Assembly (NCBI GenBank): GCA_021789895.1
Contig: JAJYIU010000010.1
Span: 33,246 to 65,734 of the forward strand
DNA: 32,489 bases
Direction of reading: 5' to 3'
DNA from: Acidobacteriota bacterium
Lineage (GTDB): Bacteria > Acidobacteriota > Terriglobia > Terriglobales > SCQP01
In this document: positions 7,439 to 15,362 of the stretch, one piece after another
Numbering within the stretch: position 1 is the stretch's first letter
Layout: each line of letters opens with the position of its first letter
Made by a program: the position numbers and the translations under genes
Notes under the pieces: generated by a model
Seen by the model: the letters and a program-made list of their open reading frames with translations, nothing else
The model's database searches: none
Told to the model about the DNA's origin: nothing

Positions 7439-8848
7439 TTAGAGAATGTAGCGTGTCAGGTCCTGGTCGCGGACGATCGTTTCCAGTTGGCTGCGCACGT
7501 AGGCTTCGTCAATTTCCATCTCTTTCACCTGCGTCTCGGAGGCAGTGAAAGAAATCTCGTCCAGCAGCCGCTCCATGATCGTGTGCAGCCGGCGCGCTCC
7601 GATGTTTTCCGTCGCCTGGTTGACCTGGGCCGAAATGGTGGCGATTTCCAGCAGCGCCGCATCGGTGAAGCGCAGGTGTACGCCTTCGGTCTCCAGCAGC
7701 GCGGTATATTGCTTGGTCAGCGCGTTCTTGGGCTCGGTCAGCACCTTGACGAAATCCTCCACCGAGAGCGAATCCAGCTCCACCCGGATCGGAAACCGGC
7801 CTTGCAGTTCCGGAATCAGGTCGCTCGGCTTGGAAACGTGGAACGCCCCCGCGGCGATGAACAGGATATGGTCGGTGCGCACCATGCCGTAGCGCGTGTT
7901 GACCGTCGTGCCCTCGACGATCGGCAGAATGTCGCGCTGCACCCCTTCCCGGCTGACGTCGGGACCGCTGCCTGCCTCGCGCCCGGCGATCTTGTCGATC
8001 TCGTCCAGAAAGATGATCCCGCTCTGTTCCACCCGCTCGACCGCGGTGCGCGTGACCTGGTCCATATCCAGCAGCCGTTGTTCCTCTTCCTGCACCAGAT
8101 AATCGAGCGCATCGCTCACCCGCATGCTGCGCCGCTTGCTCTTGCCGCCGAACAGGTTGGGCAGCATGTCGCGCAGGTTGATGTCCATTTCCTCGACGCC
8201 CTGATTGGTAATGATCTCGAAGCTGGGCACGTTTTTTTCCCGCACCTCGATCTCCACCGTGCGGTCGTCAAGCTGGCCCTCGCGCAACTGCTGGCGCAGC
8301 TTGTCGCGGGTGCGCTGCCGTGCCTCGCCGCCCGCTGCCGGTGCGGGCGCCGCGGCCGCACCATCCGCCGCGCCGGCGGCCGGAGTCCCCGGCGCCGGCA
8401 GCAGCAGGTCGAGCAGCCGCTCCTCCGCCCCCTGCTCCGCTTTGTCTTCGATCTCCTCCAGCTTTTCTTCGCGCACCATGTCCACCGCGATCTCGACCAG
8501 GTCGCGAATCATGCTCTCGACGTCGCGCCCGACGTAGCCGACTTCGGTGAACTTCGAAGCTTCCACCTTCAAAAACGGCGAGTTGGCCAGCCGTGCCAGC
8601 CGGCGCGCAATCTCGGTTTTGCCCACCCCGGTCGGACCGATCATGATGATGTTCTTGGGCATGATCTCTTCCGCGATCTCCGGCGCCAGCTTGCGCCGCC
8701 GCATGCGGTTGCGCAGCGCGATCGCCACCGCGCGCTTGGCCGCCGTCTGGCCGATCACGTGCTTGTCCAGCTCGGCTACGATTTCGCGCGGCGTCATCTC
8801 GTCCAGCGCCGGAGCGCTCTCCTGGGCTGCGGGCAGATATAAAGCCAT
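7439..8848 (-). CDS. hslU: ATP-dependent protease ATPase subunit HslU (ClpY)
   Basis: A 469-residue AAA+ unfoldase that forms a hexameric ring on HslV and threads substrates into it. The N-terminal block [16 protein letters not shown] is typical. Walker A is GPTGVGKT (71-78), the pore loop region is [19 protein letters not shown] (99-117), Walker B is [10 protein letters not shown] (278-287), and the sensor region [18 protein letters not shown] is near the C terminus. It ends in RYIL, matching the C-terminal tail that docks between HslV subunits. The intermediate (I) domain holds an Ala/Pro/Gly-rich stretch at about 152-174 that looks like a lineage-specific linker. It starts 4 bases after the hslV stop, so the two genes are translationally linked. 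Confidence 0.97.
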   Translation of the reverse strand: MALYLPAAQESAPALDEMTPREIVAELDKHVIGQTAAKRAVAIALRNRMRRRKLAPEIAEEIMPKNIIMIGPTGVGKTEIARRLARLANSPFLKVEASKFTEVGYVGRDVESMIRDLVEIAVDMVREEKLEEIEDKAEQGAEERLLDLLLPAPGTPAAGAADGAAAAPAPAAGGEARQRTRDKLRQQLREGQLDDRTVEIEVREKNVPSFEIITNQGVEEMDINLRDMLPNLFGGKSKRRSMRVSDALDYLVQEEEQRLLDMDQVTRTAVERVEQSGIIFLDEIDKIAGREAGSGPDVSREGVQRDILPIVEGTTVNTRYGMVRTDHILFIAAGAFHVSKPSDLIPELQGRFPIRVELDSLSVEDFVKVLTEPKNALTKQYTALLETEGVHLRFTDAALLEIATISAQVNQATENIGARRLHTIMERLLDEISFTASETQVKEMEIDEAYVRSQLETIVRDQDLTRYIL

Positions 8849-8852
8849 TTTT

Positions 8853-9419
8853 TTAGCTGGCCTCCGGGCCGGGTTTGCCCGCGCGCGGTTTCGATGCCAG
8901 TTCCTCGCTGAAAAACTCGCTGTTGGTGTAAATACAGCTCTGCGCCGCCACCGCCATCGCCTCGCGCACGATCTCCATCGCCCCCAGCTCGGTGTGCCGC
9001 AGCAGCGCCCGCGCCGCCGCCAGCGCGTATGGGCTGCCCGAGCCGATGGCGCAGACCCCGTCGTCGGGCTCGATCACGTCGCCTTGCCCGCTGAGCAGAT
9101 ACGTGTCGGTTTCGTCGGCGATGATCATCATCGCTTCCAGGTGGCGCAGGATGCGGTCCGTACGCCAGTCCTTGGCCAGTTCCACCGCCGCCCGGCTCAG
9201 ATTGCCGTGAAACTGTTCCAGCTTGGATTCAAAGCGGTCCACCAGCGAAAGCGCGTCCGCGGTCGAGCCGGCAAAGCCGGCGATGACGCGCTCATGATAC
9301 AGCCGGCGCAGCTTGCGCGCGTGGTGCTTGATCACGCCCTCGCCCAGCGTCACCTGCCCGTCGCTTGCCATCACCACCCGGTCCCCCCGCCGCACGCACA
9401 AAATCGTCGTCGCGTGCAT
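8853..9419 (-). CDS. hslV: ATP-dependent protease peptidase subunit HslV (ClpQ)
   Basis: A 188-residue proteasome-beta-like threonine peptidase. The sequence [20 protein letters not shown], then [20 protein letters not shown], matches HslV, with the catalytic threonine in the TT pair exposed after removal of the short MHA leader. Later motifs are [10 protein letters not shown] and [16 protein letters not shown]. The ATG at 9419 is chosen because it places the start close to the catalytic Thr and has AGGCGG 10 bases upstream. An in-frame ATG at 9473 would add 18 residues with no Shine-Dalgarno and no family match. The C terminus has a short polar extension ([13 protein letters not shown]) not needed for activity. 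First gene of the hslV-hslU-lipoprotein unit. Confidence 0.95.
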   Translation of the reverse strand: MHATTILCVRRGDRVVMASDGQVTLGEGVIKHHARKLRRLYHERVIAGFAGSTADALSLVDRFESKLEQFHGNLSRAAVELAKDWRTDRILRHLEAMMIIADETDTYLLSGQGDVIEPDDGVCAIGSGSPYALAAARALLRHTELGAMEIVREAMAVAAQSCIYTNSEFFSEELASKPRAGKPGPEAS

Positions 9420-9681
9420 TGGCGCAATGCCGCCTGCAATTGAATGAATGAGCTGCGACAAGTGTTGATCCATGGGTGGGGTGCGCCCCCGCTTGCGCGC
9501 AGGCGGGAGGCCTCGCGCCGGGGGGAAATATCTATACTACCGCGTGGCCCCGCCCGCCGTCCCCCCGCCGCGGCCTTGAATGCCTCGGAGCGCGGAACCC
9601 GCCCGCGGCTGGCCGCCGCCCGCGGACTGCCGCTACAATGACCCTAGCCGCGCTGCCCGCGCGGGCCGGCGCGGCCCTGCC
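9420..9681. promoter_or_regulatory. Divergent intergenic region between hslV and xdhC
   Basis: 262 bases carry promoters for both directions, because the flanking genes diverge. A short A+T-rich island (about 9526-9540, AAATATCTATACTAC) within very G+C-rich DNA is the best candidate for the hslV promoter, though no convincing -35 box is seen. For xdhC, TACAAT at 9634-9639 is a plausible -10 box, which would give a leader of about 36 bases. The ATG overlapping it at 9638 is in another frame and is not the xdhC start. Confidence 0.35.
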
Positions 9682-10551
9682 ATGCCGGACGACATCTACC
9701 AGGAAATCGTTCGCTTGCGCGCCGCCGGCCGCGGCGCCGCCCTGGCCACCATCATCCAGGTGCGCGGCTCGATTCCCGCCTACGAGTGCGCCAAGCTGCT
9801 GGTGCGCGATGACGGCTCGCAACTCGGCACCATCGGCGGCGGCTGCGTCGAGGCGGAGGTCTGGCAGGCGGCGCGCGAAGTGCTGCGTGAGGAACAGCCT
9901 CGCCGCTTGACCTTTCACCTGAACCACGATGCCGCCCACGATCAGGGTCTGATCTGCGGCGGTACCCTCGAAGTCTTCGTCGAGCCCATCCTCGCCGCCC
10001 CGGTCGCCATGCTCTTCGGCGCCGGACATGTCTCGCTCGCCCTCGCCCGCGCCGCCGCCCTCGCCGGCTTCGAAGTCGTCGTCGTGGACGACCGCGCCGG
10101 CTTCGCCAGCCGCGAACGCTTCCCCGAGGCCGCCGCCCTGCACGTCGGCGAGTTCGATCAATTGCTCCCCACCCTCGCCGTCCCCGCCCAGGCTTACCTG
10201 CTCATCGTCACCCGCGGCCATAAAAGCGACCTGCGCGTGCTGCGCTGGGCCTTGGACACTCCGGCGCGCTATATCGGCATGATCGGCTCGCGCCGCAAAG
10301 TGCTGGCCGTTTATCGCGAACTCGAAGCCGAAGGCGTGCCCCGCAGCCGCCTCGCCCAGGTCTATGCCCCGCTCGGCTTGTCCCTGGGCGCCATCACCCC
10401 GGGTGAAATCGCCATTGCCACGCTGGCGGAAATGATTGCCGTCCGCCGCCGCGCGCCGCTCGATCGCCTGCAGCCGCTCTCGCAGCGGATCGCCGATCGC
10501 CTCCCCTCCCCCGCCCTGCCTGCCCCGCCGCCGCATTCTGCTGAATCCTGA
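9682..10551 (+). CDS. XdhC/CoxI-family molybdenum hydroxylase maturation protein
   Basis: A 289-residue protein from the ATG at 9682; the frame is open upstream to 9580 but those residues are not family-like. The N-terminal XdhC_CoxI domain shows GRGAALATIIQVRGSIP, the conserved GTIGGGCVEAEVW (residues 49-61) and DQGLICGGTLEVFVEP. The C-terminal Rossmann-like domain begins VAMLFGAGHVSLALARAA (108-125), with GFEVVVVDDR and later YIGMIGSRRK. The family binds molybdenum cofactor and helps sulfurate and insert it into xanthine dehydrogenase/CO dehydrogenase-like enzymes. The stop is one base before the mocA-like ATG, so the two genes are coupled. No hydroxylase subunit gene is in the window. Confidence 0.92.
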   Translation: MPDDIYQEIVRLRAAGRGAALATIIQVRGSIPAYECAKLLVRDDGSQLGTIGGGCVEAEVWQAAREVLREEQPRRLTFHLNHDAAHDQGLICGGTLEVFVEPILAAPVAMLFGAGHVSLALARAAALAGFEVVVVDDRAGFASRERFPEAAALHVGEFDQLLPTLAVPAQAYLLIVTRGHKSDLRVLRWALDTPARYIGMIGSRRKVLAVYRELEAEGVPRSRLAQVYAPLGLSLGAITPGEIAIATLAEMIAVRRRAPLDRLQPLSQRIADRLPSPALPAPPPHSAES

Positions 10552-10552
10552 T

Positions 10553-11215
10553 ATGTCGGCAATACCCTCCGAGCTGCGCGCCATTCCCCCCTTCGCCCAC
10601 TTCGCCGGCGTCATTCTGGCGGCCGGCGCCTCCAGCCGTATGCAGCGCCCCAAGGCGCTGCTCGCCTGGCCGCAACCCGGCGGACAATCCTTCCTCGATC
10701 GCTGCGCCGCTTCGCTCGCCCGCGTCTGCGATCCGCTGCTGGTCGTGCTCGGTCCCGATGCCCCCGCCATCGCCGCCGCCCGCCCGGCTTCCGCTTCCCC
10801 CTTCCTGCGCTGGATCTTCAACCCCGACTGGGCCTGCGGCCAGTTTAGCTCGCTGCAGGCCGGCATCCGCGCGCTGCTGGCGCTGGGCAGTTTTGACGCC
10901 GTGCTGGTCTGCCCCGTGGACCACCCCGCCTTTTCACCCGCCACCGCCGCCGCCCTGGCCGCCGCCTATCTGCCCGAACTCTCCGCCCCCGCGGTCATCA
11001 AGCCGCTCTACGATGGACGCCACGGGCATCCGGTGCTCTATGGCAGCCGCGTCCTGCCCGCCATCACCGCCGCCCCCGCGGACGCCAACGCGCGTCAGCT
11101 CCAGGCCGGCTTCGCCGACTCCACCCTCAGCCTGCCCGTCGCCGATCCCGGCATCCTGCTGGATATTGACACCCCCGACGATTATCAGCGGCTCTGCGCC
11201 CGCTGCGCTCCTTAG
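10553..11215 (+). CDS. MocA-like molybdenum cofactor nucleotidyltransferase
   Basis: A 220-residue NTP transferase of the MobA/MocA family. The nucleotide-binding signature GVILAAGASSRMQRPKALL (19-37) matches LAAGxSxRMGxxK, with Gln in place of the usual Gly. CPVDHPAF (120-127) corresponds to the metal-binding D-P block, and GRHGHPVLYG and LLDIDTPDDY are typical of the family. Being coupled to xdhC points to MocA (CTP to molybdopterin cytosine dinucleotide) rather than MobA (guanine dinucleotide); this is inference from context. The ATG at 10553 begins one base after the xdhC stop. It is the last gene of the chromosomal part before the A+T-rich gap. Confidence 0.85.
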   Translation: MSAIPSELRAIPPFAHFAGVILAAGASSRMQRPKALLAWPQPGGQSFLDRCAASLARVCDPLLVVLGPDAPAIAAARPASASPFLRWIFNPDWACGQFSSLQAGIRALLALGSFDAVLVCPVDHPAFSPATAAALAAAYLPELSAPAVIKPLYDGRHGHPVLYGSRVLPAITAAPADANARQLQAGFADSTLSLPVADPGILLDIDTPDDYQRLCARCAP

Positions 11216-11617
11216 CCCGCCCCCCGCCACGCCGCCCCGCCTTTCGCCTTTCGATGAGAATTTTTTAATCTTCGCAATTGTGCTTTCGGCCTGAATCTAA
11301 ACTTTTTTGACGGACTTGCCGGCTTCCTCGGCTAAGTCATTGAAATTTTCTCGCACTTCGCCCTGGTTCTCCCGCCTGGTCCCGCCTCGATGACTGCTGC
11401 GAGTGGCTCGCCTAAGCCATACTTTTGGTTTCGATCCCGTATGTTATTGATTTCCATTTGCACCCCCGCCAATCTTGTCAAACTTTAGAATTTATTTGCC
11501 TATTTTTATTACAAAGTTATGACAAAATTGCCACAATCTGCCGCGAAGATCCGCATCCGATTGATGGCCAAAGATTTATCCGCATAAAACCGCGAATTTT
11601 GTACTCCTTTTGGGGCG

Positions 11618-11645
11618 TTGGAATAAACCTTGTCCTTACTATACT
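11618..11645 (+). promoter_or_regulatory. Candidate sigma70 promoter in the junction
   Basis: TTGGAA (11618-11623) and TATACT (11640-11645) are separated by 16 bases. No gene starts shortly downstream, so it would drive a long leader or an unrecognised RNA. The A+T-rich background makes chance matches likely. Confidence 0.25.
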
Positions 11646-11767
11646 TTAGGCGCATGGTTTTAAAATCGGGTAATGCCCGCTCAGTCCATCCTTTTTACTT
11701 ATCAAGTTGATCTTACATAACTTATCTAGCTCTGCCATGCCGGCGCAGTCGCCGATAAGTATCATTA

Positions 11768-11776
11768 TGCTATAAC
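11768..11776 (+). promoter_or_regulatory. Extended -10 promoter upstream of the phage-like genes
   Basis: TGCTATAAC fits an extended -10 element (TG, one base, TATAAC at 11771-11776). Transcription would start near 11,783, about 140 bases before the first supported ATG (11922). No clear -35 box. It is the last A+T-rich element before the G+C-rich plus-strand gene series. Confidence 0.4.
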
Positions 11777-11921
11777 TGACATGTGAGTCACTGAGGAACG
11801 GCCGCCGGCAGTTATTAAGTCGGCAGCCGGACCCCGCGCAGCCTGGCGGACTCACCGAACGGGTTCTGTCATGGCCCTAGGGCTGAGCCCCCGCGGCGCG
11901 GAAGTGTCCCTGAAGAGGCCC

Positions 11922-12182
11922 ATGAAAATCATCATTGCCAATACCGATCGCCGCATCTCTCAGCGCTGCGCCGAATCCCTGGTCCAAAGTGGCGCGGCGG
12001 CCTGGTTGGAATGCGGCCGCCTCAAAATGACCTCCCGGCCCGGCGAAGAAGGCCAAATCTTTCGCTGGGGCAGCTTCAGCCATTTCGAATTGCCCGGCGA
12101 GCTTCGCTCCTTCCGCCATCTGGGTAATGTCCGCATGAACGGCTGCCTGATCAACCAGGCGGCGTCCGGCGATTTGCGGTGA
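11922..12182 (+). CDS. Small hypothetical protein, first gene of the phage-like series
   Basis: An 86-residue protein starting MKIIIANTDRRISQRCAESL, with no family I recognise. The ATG at 11922 has GAAGAGG 3 bases upstream; an in-frame ATG at 11871 would add 17 residues with no Shine-Dalgarno. The protein is basic and has no membrane segment. Its stop (12180-12182) lies just before the next gene, and an alternative GTG start of that gene would overlap it by four bases, so the pair is probably co-translated. Confidence 0.5.
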   Translation: MKIIIANTDRRISQRCAESLVQSGAAAWLECGRLKMTSRPGEEGQIFRWGSFSHFELPGELRSFRHLGNVRMNGCLINQAASGDLR

Positions 12183-12187
12183 CCTTT

Positions 12188-12595
12188 ATGTCTGCAGCTT
12201 TGCGTCAAATCTGGATCGCTCCCGAAATCGCCCTGGATGCCCGCGAGCGCAGCCTTCAGCTCCGCTACCGCCGCGAGCGCTGGCTGTTGATCGCCGTGCT
12301 GCAGCGCGCCATCGGCGATCTCTTCCGCCTCTTCGAAGACGTCGCCCCCGAAGATTACGACGACGCCCGCGCCTGGTTCTTCAGCCACTCTCGCGAAGCC
12401 TTTAGCTTTCGCTGGCTCTGCGAGCAGCTCAGCCTCAATCCCTCCGGCATTCGCCGCCACTTATGCAAGTGGATGCGCGCCGGCGCGCCCTTGTACCTGC
12501 GCCTTCAGCCGCTTCATTATCTCGCTTCCATGCCGGCGCTCGCCGGCATGGAAGACTTCCATATCGTGCCCGAATGGTTGCAAGAACATGCCTAG
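12188..12595 (+). CDS. Small protein with helix-turn-helix-like motif, phage type
   Basis: A 135-residue protein from the ATG at 12188; a GTG at 12179 overlapping the previous stop would add three residues. The segment DDARAWFFSHSREAFSFRW and then LCEQLSLNPSGIRRHL resembles a pattern seen in small phage proteins (a charged helix, FSF, W, then a predicted helix-turn-helix), so a DNA-binding or regulatory role is possible. This is resemblance by eye, not a confirmed family. The last eight bases overlap the next gene. A 13-bp perfect hairpin lies inside its 3' part (12525-12554). Confidence 0.55.
   Translation: MSAALRQIWIAPEIALDARERSLQLRYRRERWLLIAVLQRAIGDLFRLFEDVAPEDYDDARAWFFSHSREAFSFRWLCEQLSLNPSGIRRHLCKWMRAGAPLYLRLQPLHYLASMPALAGMEDFHIVPEWLQEHA
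12525..12554. repeat. Perfect 13-bp inverted repeat inside a coding region
   Basis: CTTCCATGCCGGC (12525-12537) and GCCGGCATGGAAG (12542-12554) are exact reverse complements separated by GCTC. It encodes part of the C terminus of the small HTH-like protein and lies about 35 bases before the start of the next gene. There is no U-run after it. Confidence 0.8.
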
Positions 12596-13766
12596 CTTTG
12601 CCTCGCTTTTGCGTCGTTGCCTGCTGCCCTGGTGGCTCTCCCTGCCGCTGGCCGCCGGCACTTTGGTCGGACACATCGTCCTGCCCATGACCTCGCATCC
12701 CCTCGCCGGCGCCACCTTGACCTTGACTCTCAGCCAGGCCGCGGTCGTGCCTGGCAGCTACATCCTGGCGCCGAAAAGTGTCGCCTGCTACACCACCACC
12801 GACGGTTCGCTGGTTGGACTGCCCGACCCCACCGTGCTCGTTTCCGCTCAAGCCCAGCCCGGCGTCGGTTCGCTTCCTGCCGGCCTGTACTTCATTCAAT
12901 GGACTTGGCTCTCGCCTTCCGGCGAGTCCCTCCCCAGCCCGGAATTGCAGCTCGAACTGACCTCGCCCGGCAAGCTGGAATTCCAGCCCCCGGCGAACCC
13001 GCCGTTCTCGGCCAACGGCTACGCCATTTATATCGGCGCCGCTGCCGGCGCCGAAACCCGGCAATACTCCGGCGCGCTGATCGCCTACACGCAATCCTCC
13101 CCGCTGGCCGCCGGCGCGGCGCCGCCCGCGCAAAACGCCTCGCTTTGTACGTTGAATTTCAACGACGACACCGTCCCCGCGCCCACTTATTATCTGGTCA
13201 ATCTGACCGACGCGGACGGCAATGAGATTGCCGGCTTTCCGCAAAGCTGGTATTTGAGCGGCGCCGTCCTCGATGTTTCTCAAATCGTGCCGCTCAGCTC
13301 CAGCCCCGCCCTGCTGTTTCCCATGCCGATTCTCAGCAACCCTTCCTCCTCCATGCCGCAAAGTGTCAATTCGCCGCTGCTGCTGAACGGCTATCCGCTT
13401 TCCGGTTCTTCCAACGTCGGCCCGGGGCTGTTGACGCTCGCCTTGCCCGGCACGCTGCCCGCGCCGGTCACCGTCCTCGATCAGTGGACTCCGAATGTCG
13501 CCATCGCGCTCACCCGTATCAGCCTGTTCGCTTCCCTGCCCGGTTCGGGGGGAACCAATGGCGTCTCGCTCGCCATAACCGACGGCGTCAATACCTGCAC
13601 TTTCGCCGCCCTGCTGCCCGCCGCCCAGGTGTTTTCCTCCAGCGGCACTCCTGCCGGCGTTTGTAATTTCAGCTCTGGTCTCCCGCTGACCTTGCAGCTC
13701 GCCGCCGACGACCATGCCACCCGCCCCGCCAATTTGAATTTGACCCTGGAGATGACTTCGCATTGA
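12588..13766 (+). CDS. Secreted fibre-like protein sharing a C-terminal module with the large spike
   Basis: A 392-residue protein with an N-terminal hydrophobic segment (about residues 8-30: RRCLLPWWLSLPLAAGTLVG) that looks like a signal peptide or membrane anchor. The rest is rich in Ser, Thr, Pro and small residues with beta-strand patterns. Residues 55-165 include FIQWTWLSPSGESLPSPE and GYAIYIGAAAGAETRQYSGA, like an FN3-type fold. The last 100 residues (IALTRISLFA..., VSLAITDG..., PANLNLTLEM) align by eye with the C terminus of the 1155-residue spike (22711-26178). A receptor-binding or fibre role is inferred. The start overlaps the previous gene by eight bases. Confidence 0.65.
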   Translation: MPSFASLLRRCLLPWWLSLPLAAGTLVGHIVLPMTSHPLAGATLTLTLSQAAVVPGSYILAPKSVACYTTTDGSLVGLPDPTVLVSAQAQPGVGSLPAGLYFIQWTWLSPSGESLPSPELQLELTSPGKLEFQPPANPPFSANGYAIYIGAAAGAETRQYSGALIAYTQSSPLAAGAAPPAQNASLCTLNFNDDTVPAPTYYLVNLTDADGNEIAGFPQSWYLSGAVLDVSQIVPLSSSPALLFPMPILSNPSSSMPQSVNSPLLLNGYPLSGSSNVGPGLLTLALPGTLPAPVTVLDQWTPNVAIALTRISLFASLPGSGGTNGVSLAITDGVNTCTFAALLPAAQVFSSSGTPAGVCNFSSGLPLTLQLAADDHATRPANLNLTLEMTSH

Positions 13767-13804
13767 CTCGCTGTTCGCTGGCTGCGCGTTGAGGATTTTT
13801 CGCC

Positions 13805-14275
13805 ATGATCACCCTGCAATTCAGCTCCACCTTCGACTGGGAATCGCGTGCCATTGGCTTTCTTACCCGCTCCTGGGCTAGCCGCGTGGAGGTCGTCTTC
13901 GCCGACGCCTGTCTCATCGGCTCGCTGCCTCCGCGCGGCGTCTGTCTGCATTCCCACCCCGCCGGTGGTTACCGCCGCGTCGAGCGCTATCGGGTGATGG
14001 TGCCGGCCGCCCCCGTTTACCGCTTCCTGCGCCGCCAGCTCGGCAAGCCCTTCGACTGGGGCGCGGTCTTGGGCTGGCCGCGCCGCCACTGGCGTGCCGC
14101 CGGCTCCTGGTCCGGCGCCGAGCTGATCGCCGCCGCCTTCGAGGCGGCCGGCACGCCGCTGCTGCGCGCCCCCGGACGCAGCCGCCGCCGCATCACCGCT
14201 CGCGACCTGTTGCTTTCGCCGCGTTTGCGGCCCTTCCCCCAGGCCAGCTTGCGTCCGCTGGCTTCCGCCGCGTGA
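13805..14275 (+). CDS. NlpC/P60 or YiiX-like protein, apparently lacking the catalytic cysteine
   Basis: A 156-residue protein. GKPFDWGAVLGWPRRHWRA, then SWSGAELIAAAFEAAGTPLL, resembles the permuted papain-like (NlpC/P60, YiiX) family found in phages, where a block like WFCSEL holds the catalytic Cys. Here the matching block is WSGAEL, with Gly where Cys would be, so peptidase activity is doubtful. The upstream GVCLHSHPAGGYRRVERY contains His residues that might be the catalytic His region. TGAGGA precedes the ATG by 9 bases. It may be a structural derivative of a peptidoglycan or lipid hydrolase; the assignment is by eye. Confidence 0.5.
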   Translation: MITLQFSSTFDWESRAIGFLTRSWASRVEVVFADACLIGSLPPRGVCLHSHPAGGYRRVERYRVMVPAAPVYRFLRRQLGKPFDWGAVLGWPRRHWRAAGSWSGAELIAAAFEAAGTPLLRAPGRSRRRITARDLLLSPRLRPFPQASLRPLASAA

Positions 14276-14285
14276 GAGTGCCGTC

Positions 14286-14639
14286 ATGAACTGGTCTCAT
14301 TGCCTCGCCTTCGCCTTTCGCCGCCGCGCTGAACTGGCCGACCTGCGCCAGCGCCTGGCTGCCCGCGAAGCCGAACTGGCTTGCCTGCGCCGCGCCTGCA
14401 ACGATTGGCGGATGCTCTGCGGCGAAGCCCGCCGCGATCTGCGCCGCCTCACCGACGCCTCGCTCGCCGCCGCCGGCGCCGAGCCCGTCTTTCAGCCGCG
14501 TCCGCGCCCGCCCGCGGCCGCCGAATTGCGCCCCATTCGCCGCCTGCGCGACTGGCGGCGCGAAATGGAGTTTCTCGAAGCTCAAGCCTTTGCTCGCGCT
14601 CAGCGCGGCGAATCGGCGCCTGGCCTCGCTTCCACGTGA
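14286..14639 (+). CDS. Small coiled-coil protein
   Basis: A 117-residue, Arg- and Ala-rich protein. Residues 12-60 (RRRAELADLRQRLAAREAEL...) have heptad-like spacing consistent with a coiled coil, and the second half has a Pro-rich linker and another helix (LRDWRREMEFLEAQAFAR). No family recognised. It starts 10 bases after the NlpC-like gene and is probably in the same operon. A spanin-like or virion-associated role is possible by position near the lysis genes, but no signal peptide or lipobox is seen. Confidence 0.5.
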   Translation: MNWSHCLAFAFRRRAELADLRQRLAAREAELACLRRACNDWRMLCGEARRDLRRLTDASLAAAGAEPVFQPRPRPPAAAELRPIRRLRDWRREMEFLEAQAFARAQRGESAPGLAST

Positions 14640-14811
14640 AGGGAAGGCTTCGCGCGCCGCTTTCCCGCCGCCTGGGTCGCCGGGCAGGGCGGGGTTGAGC
14701 CGCGGCGGTGGACCGTGCGGTTGTCACTCCCGCCGGTCTGGGGGCGAAACCGCCGCCGGCTCCCTCGTCGCGCGCCCGTGCCCGCTTTGTTGGAAAGACA
14801 GGGAAACGAAA

Positions 14812-15153
14812 ATGCCAAAATCCTCGCTGATTCATGTCCCCGCCGCCGGTTTTGTCCCGGTGGCCCTCACCTCCGGCATCCCCGCCCGCCGTGTCGAAAT
14901 CATGGAAGACGGCTCCGTCGCGCCGCAGGGGTTGATTGTGCAGCTCCCCGCCGACAACTTCGCCGTCAACGACGCCTACCCTTACTCGGCGCAACCCATC
15001 GAGCTGAAGGGCCCCGGCCGCGACGGAACGCTCGGACTGCCGCAGCAGGGCCAACCCGGCGCGGCCAATTTCCGCCCCGCGGATACCTACTGCCAGCTCA
15101 CTTCCGCCACCGCGACGCCCACCCTCGTGCGTCTGCTCGAGTTGGAAAGTTGA
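14812..15153 (+). CDS. Small beta-rich hypothetical protein
   Basis: A 113-residue protein starting MPKSSLIHVPAAGFVPVALT, with AGGGA upstream of the ATG. The frame is open further back to 14590 but overlaps the previous gene and has no better start. The content (VEIMEDGSVAPQGLIVQLP, PIELKGPGRDGTLGLP) suggests a compact beta-fold, as in phage decoration or minor virion proteins; this is only a suggestion. The stop TGA is part of a TGAGGA that serves as Shine-Dalgarno for the next gene. Confidence 0.55.
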   Translation: MPKSSLIHVPAAGFVPVALTSGIPARRVEIMEDGSVAPQGLIVQLPADNFAVNDAYPYSAQPIELKGPGRDGTLGLPQQGQPGAANFRPADTYCQLTSATATPTLVRLLELES

Positions 15154-15162
15154 GGACTTTGG

Positions 15163-15354
15163 ATGCCCTGGTACGATTTCCTCGCCGGCGCCCTGCCCGG
15201 GCTCGCCAGCCTTTTTGGCCTGATGTACGCCTTCGGCCGCCTCAGCCAAAAAGTGGACGTGCTCTGGCTCGCCGTCTTCAACCACCTCGGCCTCGACGAG
15301 CGGCAGCTCCTCTCCGAGTGGCGCCGCCGCCGCTTCCCTCCCCGCCATTCCTGA
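15163..15354 (+). CDS. Small membrane protein, candidate holin
   Basis: A 63-residue protein with one likely membrane helix (about residues 5-24, DFLAGALPGLASLFGLMYAF), possibly a second shorter hydrophobic segment (VLWLAVFNHLGL), and a strongly basic tail (EWRRRRFPPRHS). Size, charged C terminus and position directly before a lytic transglycosylase fit a holin that lets the lysin reach peptidoglycan. No family match is claimed. TGAGGA, overlapping the previous stop, lies 7 bases before the ATG, indicating coupled translation. Confidence 0.55.
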   Translation: MPWYDFLAGALPGLASLFGLMYAFGRLSQKVDVLWLAVFNHLGLDERQLLSEWRRRRFPPRHS

Positions 15355-15362
15355 GGTTTTCT

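Larger units (their letters stand above)
11216..11921. other. A+T-rich intergenic junction without a convincing gene
   Basis: About 700 bases between mocA and the first phage-like gene are visibly richer in A and T than both sides, especially about 11,260-11,800. A 74-codon open frame at 11,425-11,649 has no Shine-Dalgarno, unusual composition and no recognisable family, so it is not called. The stretch contains promoter-like elements (11,618-11,645 and 11,768-11,776) but no tRNA, integrase or clear terminator that I can see. It may hold the left boundary of the mobile element and its early regulatory region. Confidence 0.6.

Noticed and set aside
11430-11450. TTTCGATCCC string reminiscent of a tRNA T-arm, as at phage attachment sites
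   Set aside because: No matching acceptor stem, anticodon arm or D-arm can be drawn around it.
11425-11649. 74-codon open frame in the A+T-rich junction
   Set aside because: No Shine-Dalgarno, no recognisable pattern, and short frames are expected by chance here.
12435-13763. Long minus-strand open frame opposite the fibre-like gene, and similar ones opposite the portal, scaffold and spike genes
   Set aside because: All lie opposite better-supported plus-strand genes that have Shine-Dalgarno sites, coupled starts and recognisable motifs; the antisense products are Gly/Ala/Arg-rich without domains.
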